A stretch of 64,000 bases of DNA from Astropecten irregularis (GCA_963971285.1 OZ020248.1:21411873-21475872); one strand, 5' to 3'; shown: positions 31,727-42,538, counted from the stretch's first letter. The notes: generated by a model not told the origin, from the letters alone. Program-made: numbers and translations.

Positions 31727-31960
31727 TTAGCACCACACCTGACTTTTTGGATTTATTAACTTCAAATATCCTGGTCTACTTTTTTTGCCTTCCTCTGTGC
31801 AGTTGCTGAAGCCATGGGCATGGTGGGAGTACTCGATCTGGCAAATTTCTTGTTCCAAGTTTTGTTTCAAATGTTCACATTCTTCATTTTGTTTGGAAAG
31901 TTGCACATACTGGAAGGAGTGCTGAATAATCCGTAACGAGTACATTGCGCAAAAGTACAA
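31727..31960 (-). CDS. Short open stretch, unrecognised
   Basis: Seventy-seven codons with a protein-like composition (LEQEICQIEYSHHAHGFSNC, GKKSRPGYLKLINPKSQ). It lies upstream of the family-Y exon on the same strand and may be an earlier exon of it. No domain is recognised. Confidence 0.3.
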   Translation of the reverse strand: MYFCAMYSLRIIQHSFQYVQLSKQNEECEHLKQNLEQEICQIEYSHHAHGFSNCTEEGKKSRPGYLKLINPKSQVWC

Positions 31961-32372
31961 ACAAATTCATACGATTTACCCTCCACAATTGGCTTTGAAA
32001 TCCACATTTTGGTCAACTTGGAATGCACGTGGCGGAATTTCTTAACATACTCACATGTTCTATCATCATTTCTTTTTTTCTCTTGTTTGCTCCTGTTGAT
32101 TCAAATTATTATTGTGGTCTGGCAGCTGCCTACTGCAACATGGCAAGCATCTGTGGGTAAGATTCTTGCCCGCCTAGCCGTCTAAATTTCTATTTGACGC
32201 TCTTTAAACTTCTTCCTGACATGTTTTACGGACTTCCTTGCTGCTGATAAAATGTGTGTCTTTTCTGCAGGTCGTCAATTTGGGCGCCGATCCATTCATT
32301 TGTGTAATCAAGGAATGATCTACATGTATTCACACAAGATATTTGCCAAGGTGATAAAAAGTGGCAATACAT

Positions 32373-33086
32373 TTAAGCAGTTGGATTAATTTGGTTTTGG
32401 AATTTCTTCAAAAGGGCAAATGGGATGTACCCTGCAACGTACTGTAAAACAACCTCCTCATATTTATCCAATGATTGTTGGTTGGGAGTCTCTTCCTTGG
32501 GTAGATCTTTTGCATTTCCTGCTTTAATAAGTTTGCTGAAAACAGACTGAAGTAAGTAATTAAATGTAAGATGGGACTGGGTTGATATGTTAGGCTGTAA
32601 TGTATTTATCATTATGTTCCATGGGCCATCTAGCTTACGTTTTGTGTTTACAAGCCAGACCCACATTGCCTCGTACCCTTCTGGCTTCAACTTGATTGCA
32701 CAAGAAATTGGGAACATAAGATTGATTTCAACATAGCCCTTGTATGGTACAACTTGACCAGCAGCTCCTATCAATGGAAGGTGCGATAGGGGTTGGATTT
32801 GGCGGTGCCTCAGGAATTGGTGGTGAAATTCTTCTGTCACACAAGTAACCTGCGACCTGGTATCAAGAAGGCAAATGGTAGAATGTTCGTTAATGAAGAC
32901 AGGAGTTGTAGCCTGGTCACCGACGACACCTCTGGGGACATCTGGAAATGAAGGAGATTCTTGATACCTGGTCGTTGTTGTCCTTAGTTTCGCTGAACCC
33001 TTAGATTGTTTGGGGGCAGCAGTCGGGTCCCTTACAGCTGCGCGCTGTAGTTTCCTGAAATCCATGAATTGCTCCCTCTTGTCCAT
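32373..33086 (-). pseudogene. Fusion ORF: retroelement protease joined to a family-Y C-terminus
   Basis: The first about 145 residues are a retropepsin-type protease region: STICLLDTRSQVTCV, where the usual active-site DTG is DTR, then LIGAAGQVVPYKGYVEINLM. The frame then passes without a break into LKPEGYEAMWVWLV, a linker, and YEEVVLQYVAGYIPFALLKK, which matches the family-Y exon at 30464-31395. The DTG to DTR change should inactivate the protease. The join looks like an insertion or exon fusion at about 32690. Confidence 0.65.
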
Positions 33087-33175
33087 GTAGCCATCTTCTC
33101 CTGTACTAGTGTCAGGTTCTTCTGAGACTCACAGGTGCTCATCATATGCCCATCCTCCCACAATTATAACAGAAG
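33087..33175 (-). pseudogene. Gag zinc-knuckle remnant
   Basis: The minus strand reads RRRSFFCYNCGRMG, then a single-base shift, then a frame with CES and the linker leading to the protease ORF. This is a C-x2-C-x4-H-x4-C retroviral-type zinc knuckle broken by one indel. It sits where gag should end, directly before the protease. Confidence 0.6.
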
Positions 33176-33179
33176 AAAG

Positions 33180-33430
33180 ACCTGCGTCGTTGAGAGCTGT
33201 GGGATGAGACGATTTGTCCCCAAAGGTGACAGTTGTCAACTCGTACACTTGGATGGGATGGTTGGGGTTCTCATGAAACACAAACCTGTGAAAGCGGGCA
33301 TCGTCAGGTTTGATTGTGATTGCTTTGAACATCTTGCTTATGTCTGTGATGAGTGTGATGAGCCTACCTCAATCTCTCAGAACCGCAGTGCAACTTTGAA
33401 TAGGTCAGAATTTCTATTCTCACCCTTCAC
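33180..33430 (-). pseudogene. BEL/Pao reverse-transcriptase fragment
   Basis: DISKMFKAITIKPDDARFHR and FVFHEN...ELTTVTFGDKSSHP are the fingers and palm entry of a BEL/Pao polymerase (D-I-x-K-M-F, then V-T-F-G). A frameshift near 33375 separates it from LVKGENRNSDLF upstream. It runs straight into the gag zinc-knuckle remnant, so two retroelement fragments are joined in the wrong order. Confidence 0.7.
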
Positions 33431-34198
33431 AAGGTAATCATTGAGTGAGTGATCACTTACTATCCATCCTTCAAAATATCAATGATTGCCTTAACTTCCT
33501 CTTGGTTGGACACATCTCCAGTCGTTGGTGTCTGGTGTTTCATTCCCTCAAAATTATATTTTGTTCCTTATAAATATGATTTCATTCCCCCGAAACATTA
33601 TTTTGTTTTCATTTTCTCTCAATAATATATTATTTGTCTGTTTGTCTTGTCTGTTTGGGTATTCCTCCAACCATTCTCGCAACACAAATATCTTAATTGG
33701 TGTTGGAGGAACGAAAATTACCTGGCTTACTTTGAATTACATGTATCTTTCGCACTAGCATATGTTGCAGCGACAGTGCTTGTACCCATTCGCGATAACA
33801 GCTGACGCTGGCTGCCATGTTGGGGCACTGTTGCCCACATTGCCGTTGCATCGTAATTACGCTTGCTCGTACTAGTTGAAGCACCAGGTGTGTGTGCGCG
33901 GTCACCAGCGAAACTCAAGGAGAGCCTGTTGCCAATAAAATCCAAGGGATTATATTCATCAATCAGATTCTTAAGGGCTTTGCGTTAAAACTTCTCTTGT
34001 CTCTGCACACTGAACAATAGCTAACAGGTAATTTCCATGTAAAAACCAGCTCTGGTTCCATGTCCACTTAATTGGATCTTAACTTTTCCATCCTGTATAA
34101 ACTAAGTTTCATCACTCAACGCATGACCTAGATGAGTTTTTAATGATTTGAATGCACCATGAAATTGCCCTCCAATGTTTGTATTTCAAACATGTCAT

Positions 34199-34440
34199 TC
34201 AGCTCATTTCTTCATTTGGCAATCTAATACATGCTCTTTGAAGAGCAATTTCATGGTACCCACTCTTCATGACATTGAATGTGTCCATGATGAATATTAT
34301 CTCGTCAATATTCTCTTCACATATTTGTCCTACAGTGCTTACTCTATAATCATTGTCATTCTGAACAACCTTCACTGTCTGCTCATCCTCATCTAAGAAT
34401 TCAACACTCAACCAATCTTTCCTGCATCCAACGTAACCCT
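34199..34440 (-). CDS. Exon of an uncharacterised repeat-associated protein
   Basis: An open frame reading GYVGCRKDWLSVEFLDEDEQ, then ENIDEIIFIMDTFNVMKSGY and HEIALQRACIRLPNEE. The pattern I-M-D-x-F-x-V-x-x-x-x-Y-H-E-x-x-x-x-x-x-x-L-P seems conserved-like, and the segment is likely an exon of a larger transposon-associated protein. No function can be assigned. Confidence 0.35.
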
Positions 34441-34466
34441 CTCAATAAAACAGGGCTTTCTGGTCA

Positions 34467-34582
34467 AGCATCATCAGACTCTGATTCCGCAACAAAATCT
34501 GTATCAATGTCCTCCTGTGTATATTCCATGGAAATGCCAGAGTTATTTTCTTTATCTGATCCTGTTTCCACCAACATGTCTT
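34467..34582 (-). CDS. Acidic terminal exon, unrecognised
   Basis: After a GTTACATTTCAAG acceptor the frame reads MLVETGSDKENNSGISMEYT and DIDTDFVAESESDDA, then stops. It is highly acidic. It may be the upstream partner of the neighbouring exon at 34199-34440. Confidence 0.3.
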
Positions 34583-34890
34583 GAAATGTAACACAGCAAA
34601 ATGGCAAGGAATGAATAATAAGTATTACATTTTCTACTAATTGCAGAAGGCATGTCAAGTTAGGAAATTTGTATTGCAATACAAAAGTCATGAATGGATT
34701 CAAGCCCTATCCAAGAGATCATGACAATATTGGCAATCCAGTACCTTGGCTTGTCAAGTTGTCAGCCTTTTTTCCATGTACCTTTTTGTTAGGCATTGAA
34801 CCTGTAGTCTGTGGGCTACTTGTGGACCATATTAATTTTTGGGGTACATTTTTTTGTAACTTTCATTATTGCTAGGTTTCACTTCCTCCT

Positions 34891-35341
34891 TTATAGTTCC
34901 TCCTTTACATTATTATGTTCAAGCCACATGCTAACCTCCTCCCCAGGTGATATATTTTCTTTAGCTAAATATGTAAGTCTTTCCTCTTGCAATTCACCCT
35001 TTGATCTTTCCAAGCTCCTGTGAAATGCATCTGCAATGACATCTTGTGGAGGTCTACACTTGGTACCTGTCAAATTATCTGGATAATGCAAGTAATGGCC
35101 ATTGCAATGCTCACTGCAAATGTTGCAAACTCTTATCTGCCCCACAAGCTTGATCAATATCTGCAACTGGTACAGGTACATAGGATAATGAAGGCCCACT
35201 GTCAAACCATAAAACATCTTCCTTCTCTGTAACACATACAGGATGAGGACAGTTCTTGTCATGGCACGTTAGAAGTTGGAAGACATAATTTGGAAGTCCT
35301 ATGTCTGTTGCACAAGTCCCATACCTTCTGGAAAGGTACAA
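34891..35341 (-). pseudogene. Cys/His-rich zinc-binding fragment, one frameshift
   Basis: The first frame reads YGTCATDIGLPNYVFQLLTC, HDKNCPHPVC and WFDSGPSLSYVPVPVADI. A shift near 35155 leads into VCNICSEHCNGHYLHYPDNL and CRPPQDVIADAFH. The pattern (C-x4-C-x2-H-P-x-C, a GP-x-L-x-x-x-P-x-P loop, C-x2-C-x3-C-x-G-H-Y-L) suggests a multi-zinc module. The family is not known to me. Confidence 0.45.
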
Positions 35342-35403
35342 ACAATATTCCGGCTGTTCTTGCTGGAGATTTTGTTTTGCCCTCTTTGATCCTTTAAAGA
35401 ATG

Positions 35404-35592
35404 TTAAAAGAAATGGCTTTCCACCAGTTTGATATTGGACTTGCCAGCAGGTGCTCCATCACAGCGATTGATGTACACTTCAGTAGCTGTACAGAGGTTT
35501 CTCTCCAAGGCAGTTTCATCTATTCCACTCTCGTTGAAATTGGAGCCATTAATGGTTGAAATGATAAACATTAGTAAATTCTTTGGAACCAT
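35404..35592 (-). CDS. Short open stretch upstream of the Cys/His-rich module
   Basis: Sixty-two codons (LMFIISTINGSNFNESGIDE, RCDGAPAGKSNIKLVESHFF) just upstream of the zinc-rich fragment. It may be part of the same protein. Nothing is recognised. Confidence 0.25.
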   Translation of the reverse strand: MVPKNLLMFIISTINGSNFNESGIDETALERNLCTATEVYINRCDGAPAGKSNIKLVESHFF

Positions 35593-35995
35593 TCACTTAT
35601 TTGAATGGCTGTTTGAATGCACCAGATTGTGCTGATTAGTCAAAAGTTTGTTAACCCATATCTCAAAAAGTAATGGACCAAATTACATAAAATTTCGGTT
35701 CTGGGGGTTTCTCATGGAGGCCAATAAGCATACCAAATTCCATTGCAATCCGTGTCAGTCGGGTTCCAAAGCGTGTTGAATTGACACGGACTGACCCTAT
35801 TGATCTCTTGGCATACACTAGATGCTACAGTAAAACCTTGATGAGTGGAAACTCAAGGGAATGAATGTAAACTTCGACTCATCCAAGCTTCGACATGTAA
35901 AAAAAACCTTGTGTTTTGGTTTGACCTGTTCAGGGGCTCTGGAACCTGAGTAGATATCAAAATCATGCACAATGCCTGATTTTAGCTTTATTTGG

Positions 35996-36293
35996 AGAAA
36001 GGCTTCAAAGCTTGAGCTGTTGCAATCCACCAACAGGACACTCCATTATTTTCAGTTCCCTGTGGCAAGCTTTGCCAATCTTCCTTCATCACATTGAAAT
36101 TTATATTGTTTGATTTATTTCTTGGATCGTTGTTTAATATGAATTTCATATTTCTTTGGGGTTTTATGTGAAACGTCTTTTTCATTGTCCGAGATTAACA
36201 CATTGCTTACTGATTTTCTTTTGCATTTATCCTTTGGTTTCTCTTTAAAGTGTAATCCTGTTGATGGTGGATTGAAATAAACTCCTGTCTTAG
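35996..36293 (-). repeat. Partial second copy of the USP-like ORF
   Basis: The segment matches 28687-28985 almost base for base, with a few indels that break the frame. It covers part of the basic N-terminal region and the cysteine box (GVSCWWIATAQALKP). It ends abruptly at 36293 within a perfectly matching stretch, where the other copy continues. The USP-like gene is therefore a repeated sequence. Confidence 0.9.
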
Positions 36294-36377
36294 CATCATC
36301 CCAGGACCATCACCTGTATGGATCATATCTTTCAAGGCAAGCTGGTATAACCCTTCAAATAACAAGGCTTAAGAGTA

Positions 36378-36590
36378 TTCAAAGACACCATCTACATCAT
36401 CAGTCAATTCTTTGGAACCTTTCAGTTCACATCCAGTACAACAAAACCATTTATTGGGTAAGTCATCAGCCCCAGGAACACAATCAGTGTGGTACCACTC
36501 ATTTTTGGTACAACTTCCTTGCAACTCGCACTGTATCATCTTGCTTTCCTTTCCAGTCCTTTGGTGACAAAAGCAATAATTATACGACTT
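36378..36590 (-). pseudogene. PHD-type zinc finger
   Basis: An open stretch without ATG: YNYCFCHQRTGKESKMIQCE, then GSCTKNEWYHTDCVPGADDL and PNKWFCCTGC, ending at TAA. The spacing C-x-C, C, C, H-x2-C and W-x-C-x2-C is that of a PHD finger, a histone-tail reader. Upstream in the same frame, beyond a TAA, is LPISLVEEEGFKTLMETAVP, resembling the N-terminal part of hAT/ZBED transposases. Confidence 0.65.
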
Positions 36591-36659
36591 TGATTGCTTT
36601 GCAATCGGTTAGACACTGTTCTTCTTGTTGGCAATGTATCCCGGTACTGCCGTCTCCAT

Positions 36660-37080
36660 GAGCGTCTTGAACCCCTCTTCTTCCACAAGGCTGATCGGTA
36701 GCTTCACTATCAGACTTCAACTCTGAGTCTGAAGAAGAAGTATCAGACTCAGAATCTTGTGCATGCACATCCTGTGACTTGGGCACCTTCCTGCACCTTA
36801 CACCTTCTCTCAGCCACAAGTCTACTGCCTCCTGGGGGTTGAAGTCGGTTAAAGCTTGGGACTACAGCATGACTGTTAATTGGTCAGTTACAGTATTCTC
36901 CTTCAGGGTGGTCCGGTGTTTAGTCTTCAACAGCTTCAATTGACTGAACCCTCGCTCAGCATCCACAGAGCTTGCTGGGATGGTCAGCAGCAGATCTGTG
37001 AGTTTGCAGATGTTTGTGATTTCCTGCCAGAGGGAAGGAAGGATGTCCTCCTACTTGGCACTGGCCACATTCTGGTATCT
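36660..37080 (-). pseudogene. hAT C-terminal dimerisation domain with acidic tail
   Basis: The minus strand reads LTIPASSVDAERGFSQLKLL, then KTKHRTTLKENTVTDQLTVM, then after one TAG codon QEAVDLWLREGVRCRK and an acidic Ser-rich tail (SESDTSSSDSELKSDSEA). The A-S-S-x-x-A-E-R-x-F-S block is the hAT dimerisation signature. A second in-frame TAG stands upstream near 37050. Confidence 0.75.
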
Positions 37081-37559
37081 GAAAATCAACAAAATTATGG
37101 CGTTATTTTGAGACACTTACATGTACGGGTAGCAAAAAAATGACAATTCATTCAGCACCAGCTGCCCACAATTCTATTTTGAGACAATCAAAACTAACGG
37201 TTTCAGGTTAATTATTTTCTTCTACACATAGTAATTACTTTTTTCTAGTTCAACCTGAATGAGCTTCATAAGTCAATCTTGAGGAAAGCACTACCACTTC
37301 CCTGTCTGTCAAAAAACAGCTCCTTGAGAAAGAACAAATATGCCACAGTCTGGCAAAGAGCTCTTGGAATTTCCCTAATGTGGAAAACCTTCCAAAACTG
37401 CTAAAAGTCTCTCAGAATGTTTCAGGATTACTTGGCAGTGATTTCCTACAAAACACTGGGAATGGTATGCTTGTTTCTTAACCCCCAAGGTCATCCTCCA
37501 AAATGCACCCAAGTTCTTTCTCTAGAGGACCCATGTGGGATTTCACCTCCTGGAAAATG

Positions 37560-37770
37560 CTATCCAGTTACTTCTTGCCTGTGTCTCTTCTCTTCTTGAG
37601 GTCAGCGAGCATCTGTGTATGTCTTTCCACAAGCAAGAGTTGCCTCTGGACAACATCCTCAACAGTGGCTACATCCCCTTTACAAACTGGACACACAAAC
37701 CTAACGCTCTGAACATTGACACCCTTTAATCCCATACAGTCAGTGTGGAACTATCCACATTCATCATTGA
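37560..37770 (-). pseudogene. PHD-finger remnant with Trp-to-stop change
   Basis: The minus strand reads ECG, then TAG, then FHTDCMGLKGVNVQSVRFVC and PVCKGDV. The TAG stands where a PHD finger has its conserved Trp (TGG). A helical tail follows (VVQRQLLLVERHTQMLADLK) before a second stop. Confidence 0.5.
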
Positions 37771-38029
37771 TACCACACACATGCACACTTGACCCACTGT
37801 ACATCACCTGCACTGCCAGAAATGACAGAAAATGCACAGGTCTGTACTGCACAGAAGTCACTGGCTCCCTTTCCCCAGCTTTTCCTCTTGTATCTTTTGA
37901 AATCCATTCAACAAACGCTCTTGATATTTCTGTTCGTTAGACGCCACAGCAAAAATGGACAATCACCAGTGCTTCCTTCAACAGCCTGAGCACATACATA
38001 TCTCTTCATCATATGCTACACACCGCGCA

Positions 38030-38536
38030 TTAGGGCAAACTGGTTTGCCATCCATGGACAATAAAGTTGCTCCTTGGCTTTGTTCCAACAAAATTACACT
38101 TGTCCCTTATGTTGTCAAGTATGAATTGCCGCTTCTCAGTGCTGTTAAGGCTCTGAACTTGCAGTTGGCAAAGTTCCACGTCTAACAAAGAAAGTGTTTT
38201 CATGCAATTGTAGCTACAACTTTTTTCCTGCAGGACATGTATGGGATCTCTTTGAACCTTTTGACACCTCTCATGCAAGTGACAGCCGATTGGTGAGTCG
38301 TCAAGCAGTGGCACAGTTCTGCTGCTACTTGGCTTAACTGGTGTTGATGAGGCTAACTCAGAAAATGCTTCCTCCGGTGACAAATAGCTGTCTGACTCTG
38401 GCTCTGATCCAGACCATAAAAGTGGCTCTGTGTCCGTCAGCTTGCTGCAGTTTGAAAGTTCCAAAGGATCAGGGTCCATCAAATTTAGCTTGCTTGCAGT
38501 TTCACTTTCTGTGTCTGAAGAATCACTACAGTCCAA
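38030..38536 (-). pseudogene. N-terminal exon of a CSGQNKN-family protein (tentative)
   Basis: A 168-codon frame with an acidic Ser-rich opening and a middle with CHLHERC. It ends LNSTEKRQFILDNIRDKC and then, after a shift, DGKPVCPNA. The end resembles the region where such transposase-like proteins have a G-K-x-V-C block ahead of a helix-turn-helix. The link to the copies at 41246-43353 and 47191-48085 is by recollection of family layout. Confidence 0.4.
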
Positions 38537-39115
38537 TGGCTATGTGTCTGTTGTATTCAATGGGTCTGTAGTTGATGTGTCTGCCAAGACTGTTTCCATG
38601 GTTCCATCACCACCATTTTTTATTATCCTGTCAGAAACAGACAAAAATGATTAAAATATGAGCGTCTTAGTACATTGTGGCAAAGGTACTTCAAAATGGA
38701 AAAAAGAGGAAGGGAAAGCATTAGAAGCAACAGGGACAACATGAAAAACAATCGTTAACAACGATTTTGGGAGATTATGTAGAATATGCAGAACCGTATT
38801 ATGAAGTTAGACTACGTCTTGGTAGTTGGTACAAAGGTCTATACATGTATAATGCTATCATGGAGGAATAAGAACAATCAGATGACAGAGTGTTCTTAAT
38901 TATTCCTCCGTGATATAAAAAATGTACATAAAGAGAAGGAACATTTCAGTAAATTTGCATCGGTGAGTGATAAAGAATTTGTTTTGTTTGTTTTACCTGT
39001 ACACTGAGTTAAGCACTGTATACTCAATTAATACTGTATTATCGTTAGAGCTTGAGAAAAATGTATTGATAACGATTGAAAGTAAAATTTCTCATATTGG
39101 ATTTTTTGTTATGAT

Positions 39116-39587
39116 TTACATGGTCCTTTTGGAAACTTCTAGAGGTAGGGGGGATTTGTCAGGCCGTCTCGATGCCATGGATACTTCGTTCCACTTCTGT
39201 ATACTGCTCGCTGGGTTAAACTTTTGTACTGGTGGCCCATTAACAGCTATTCTCAGCAACGTATCTATTGTGTCAAGACGCAGACTCAGACACCAGTCTC
39301 CCAGAATCCTCTTAATGAAGGAGAACATACGCTCCACTTGTGCAGTTGCCACCGGGCACACAAGAATGATGCGCACGAGATGTAGTATATTTACATACGA
39401 TTGACGCTGGGTTGTCAAAAACTTTTTCCCACAAGGGAACAAACTTCTCTCCCATATGATGTCGAAAGATGTCCAACTTGAGAGCCACCCACTCCTTTTG
39501 CAGACCCTTCCTGTTACAACCCTGCTCATCAAGAATATGTGAAAAGTGGTCGCTGAGAATGGTCATCTCATCCACACCATACAACAC
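39116..39587 (-). pseudogene. hAT transposase C-terminus
   Basis: The second frame contains VRIILVCPVATAQVERMFSF, IKRILGDWCLSLRLDTIDTL and LRIAVNGPPVQKFNPASSIQ. This is a hAT dimerisation domain of the ZNF862-like type. The first part (LDIFRHHMGEKFVPLWEKVF) is in another frame, shifted near 39410. Confidence 0.8.
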
Positions 39588-39706
39588 CAGATTACATATA
39601 AAAAAAAAGTCATATAAAGTGGCATTAGTTACTCATGGCATGTGACGAAAAATTATTGATTTAATATTACGTTCGATTTAATTTTTTTAATGCTAACAAT
39701 AACTGT

Positions 39707-39930
39707 AAAAGGTTCTATCATATTTTGTTAGCATACCGAAACAAACATATTCACCTATAGGGGCCTAAGTTATACATTTTACGTCAAGAATGATGTACAT
39801 GTATAATTTTATTCAGTAAAGAGAGAAACATTTCGATTTTTGTAACAATAAAAAATGACGCTGGGCGCTTTTCACTGTTTTCTCAAAAAGTGGGCACATG
39901 GGACTGAAAATTTTACAGACAACTTTTCGA
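39707..39930 (-). mobile_element. AAGGTAGTATC-family MITE, degraded inverted copy
   Basis: It begins AAAAGGTTCTATCATATTTTG followed by AGCATACCGAAAC, the mirrored right end of the family. It ends in the mirrored ACTGTTTTCTCAAAAAGTGGG block. The far terminus is lost. Confidence 0.7.
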
Positions 39931-40039
39931 ACTAAAGCCTATATAAATCCGGTGAAACTAGAGTATAGAACAGGTATAGATTTATATTACGACTGACAAA
40001 AATGATGACCAAAATAAACCGAGAATGATAATAAACATA

Positions 40040-40250
40040 CATGTAAACCTAGAATGAATACAAGTAATAAATTGCTGTAAACTAATCGGCCAAAATAATG
40101 ACCTGAAATTTGTACAAATGGTTGGAGTTAAGAGGGTCTGACTTGCTTCGATCCTAGCAGGATCTTCATCGAAGGCTTTAGCCTTACCTTCGATAAAGGT
40201 CCTGCTAGGATCGAAAGGCGACAGGTCCTCCTAACTCAAAGGCTTCAAAG
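40040..40250 (-). repeat. GATCC-TGCTA-GGATC repeat, two copies head to head
   Basis: The left part is an inverted copy of the repeat at 10952-11079 (TACAAGTAATAAATTGCTG, ATGACCTGAAATTT, TCGATCCTAGCAGGATC). A second piece in the opposite orientation follows at once (CCTTCGATAAAGGTCCTGCT). The two facing stems make a hairpin with arms of about 30 bases around 40150-40220. Confidence 0.7.
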
Positions 40251-40359
40251 CATAACCAAGAATGATCGATGTGATATGAAAACAAATACATTGGTCAGTA
40301 TTACATTCAAAAGAAATCAACTTTACCTCAATCAATCAAGTACACGCATATTAGAACAA

Positions 40360-40962
40360 TTACCACCTTAAAGCTGCAGCCTTCCTGCACTTGCCATTCA
40401 CGCTCTCTCTAACCATCTTTTCCATCTTCCCATTGCTAAAATCCCTAGGGAATTCAATAATGGCCTGGGCCATTATGGCCTTAAACTCGTTCTTCTTCCT
40501 GAGGGGAGCTTTCTCCACCCAGCATTTTCCATTAAACACTTTCCCTCTATGGTAGTTGCATTTAGCCAGCTCATCGACGGTGAAAACCTTCCCCACAAGT
40601 TTTAAAACAAAGTCCTGCGGATTGGCAGACTTGACATAGACGTCATCAAAAACCTCCTTCGATAAAATCATTGAATTGTCCTTTGATCCAATGACCACTT
40701 GGTCTTTGGAAACTGGCACGTAGTTCAACTCCCTGCTCCCTTGGCGAGACGGCCACCTTTCAGCCCGTAGTTCCCGGACCTCAGCTTGCAAATCCATAGT
40801 TTGGGCCGACATCTCCTGCAGCTTTGCCAAAACGTGCCGCAATTGATTTGGCATTATGATATCAACGCCTCCGACAAACTGCGACAAGTCAAGCAAGTCA
40901 TCGGTGGTCTTGCGGGGGCAAGTTTCCTGGGATATTAACTTGCAGTATACCCATCCTATCAT
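40360..40962 (-). CDS. BEN-domain protein (probable terminal exon)
   Basis: A 200-codon frame. A coiled-coil-like helix (LRHVLAKLQEMSAQTMDLQA) is followed by a BEN-type domain at about residues 95-180: ILSKEVFDDVYVKSANPQDF, VLKLVGKVFTVDELAKCNYH and FKAIMAQAIIEF. BEN domains are DNA-binding modules of chromatin factors and of some viruses and transposons. Near the N-terminus PRKTTDDLLDLSQF may be part of another exon. The frame is intact. Confidence 0.6.
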   Translation of the reverse strand: MIGWVYCKLISQETCPRKTTDDLLDLSQFVGGVDIIMPNQLRHVLAKLQEMSAQTMDLQAEVRELRAERWPSRQGSRELNYVPVSKDQVVIGSKDNSMILSKEVFDDVYVKSANPQDFVLKLVGKVFTVDELAKCNYHRGKVFNGKCWVEKAPLRKKNEFKAIMAQAIIEFPRDFSNGKMEKMVRESVNGKCRKAAALRW

Positions 40963-41245
40963 CGGCAGGAAGACCTATTGAACTGCTGTCTTCTTGTCAC
41001 TCATTGTGAGCCTTCATTGTTCTATTGTTATGCATTTTCGTCCAGGTACAAACTGGGCATTCAAACTGGCTACTACTGACTGTGCTGTAAAATGTGACCG
41101 GCTCTGCAAAAAGGTGTATTATGTCGCAGATTGGAAAAAATGAGTGTTATACATATCTAGATTTGCCTTTTCATAAGCTTTCATTTGGTGTTTGTTTGAC
41201 CCCTGTAGCATTTTCTGTTCTTGAGATATATTGATTTTTGCATAT

Positions 41246-41932
41246 TCATTTTTTCTGAATTACGGAAAGTGCATTCAAAGATAAAGCGCGTTGAAGATGG
41301 TGTAGGTGAAAGAAAAACTTGAATGAAATTCTATCTTGAATATCCCTTAGGTTTAAAGAAGGGACCCAGGAACACCTGTCAATCAAAGTGGTGGACGAAG
41401 GTATTGCCGGACTCATCGCCAACGAGCTGCGGGATGTGTGCCCCACCACCATGAAGTGTAGCTCAATAGATCTGTGCAGGCCACACATGCAGCGCCAGAG
41501 CAGATACCTAATCCGTAGGTGCCAAAGAAGTGATCTAGGTAGCTGATCACAGCGTTGCTTCCCTTGGAAATTAGGAATGACTCGTCCACAAGGTAGTTGA
41601 CCTGTTGCTTAACACCTTCGCAGTGAATGCCAAAGATGCCAAGCTTTCTAGGAGTCAAGAAGTACACCGGTCCTGGCTGCAAAGGGTCTGCCGGATAGTG
41701 CACCTGCTGTGCATAGTCAAAAGAGTAGTGACTTGTCTCTACTCATCCTCCACAGGCCTTGTTCCTTCCTAAGTGGCTCACCCGGCCCTTGCCTCTCGGC
41801 AGTCTCCCTAGCCTGATGAACCAATTGCCTGTAGAATCCCCTCTCTTGGCTGACCTGGTTGAGATGGGCTTGCTGCAGTAGACAGCGAGCCTGCTTCTCA
41901 GTGTCCGGCAGATTTGCAGATCTGTACATCAT
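41246..41932 (-). pseudogene. CSGQNKN-family transposase-like gene, copy 1, 3' exons
   Basis: The frames carry RSANLPDTEKQARCLLQQAH, then YPADPLQPGPVYFLTPRKLG, VNYLVDESFLISKGSNAVIS and DHFFGTYGLG. They then jump to LHRSIELHFMVVGHT. Compared with copy 2 about 63 bp are missing between GGATTAG and GTATCTGCT, which removes the CSGQNKN block. Frameshifts are also present. I recall this as a widespread multi-copy family in marine animals; its enzymology is not known to me. Confidence 0.65.
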
Positions 41933-42538
41933 TGTTTTTCAGTCATTGGTCTGTGGCAAATTATGAAAGGGCATAAGGCATTCCACACTTTTCGAAATGT
42001 CGAAAGTGCCACCGCTCTGCTGCCTGAAAACAACAAAAATCAACAAAATAGTGAATCTAGCTTAAGTTCAATTTATTTACTGTGACCGGTGACCCAATGC
42101 TAGCACACTGTCAAACTATTTATCAAATACCAGAAGCCAAGGTAGAAGTACCGGTTAGCAAGAAATACGGGAGATTCCCAATATTGCGCCACCATGATTT
42201 TGCAGCGCATTGGCCAATCACAATGCGAGGAATTGATTTTGTCGACAAACTGCGCATGTTGAAAGATGCGCAGTTTGTTCACAAATTGGCTAACGCGTTG
42301 CAAACTCATGGTGGCTTACTATTGTGAAACGACCATATTGTTTTAACTGTTTGCCAACAAGCCAACAACAGAAGTGGGACACTAAGGAGTTTCTTCTAGT
42401 ATCCCCACAAAGTTTGGGACAAGAAAACAACGGGCTAGCAAAAACACCTGCAAACTGGGCAAGAGAAAAAAATAAGACCAAACTCATTATCAAGGCCCAT
42501 ATTGTCTCTTTTTAAACTTACAATTTATGAAAGCATAC

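Noticed and set aside
33135-33437. Cys-rich plus-strand frame
   Set aside because: It is antisense to a clear BEL/Pao polymerase block and gag zinc knuckle.
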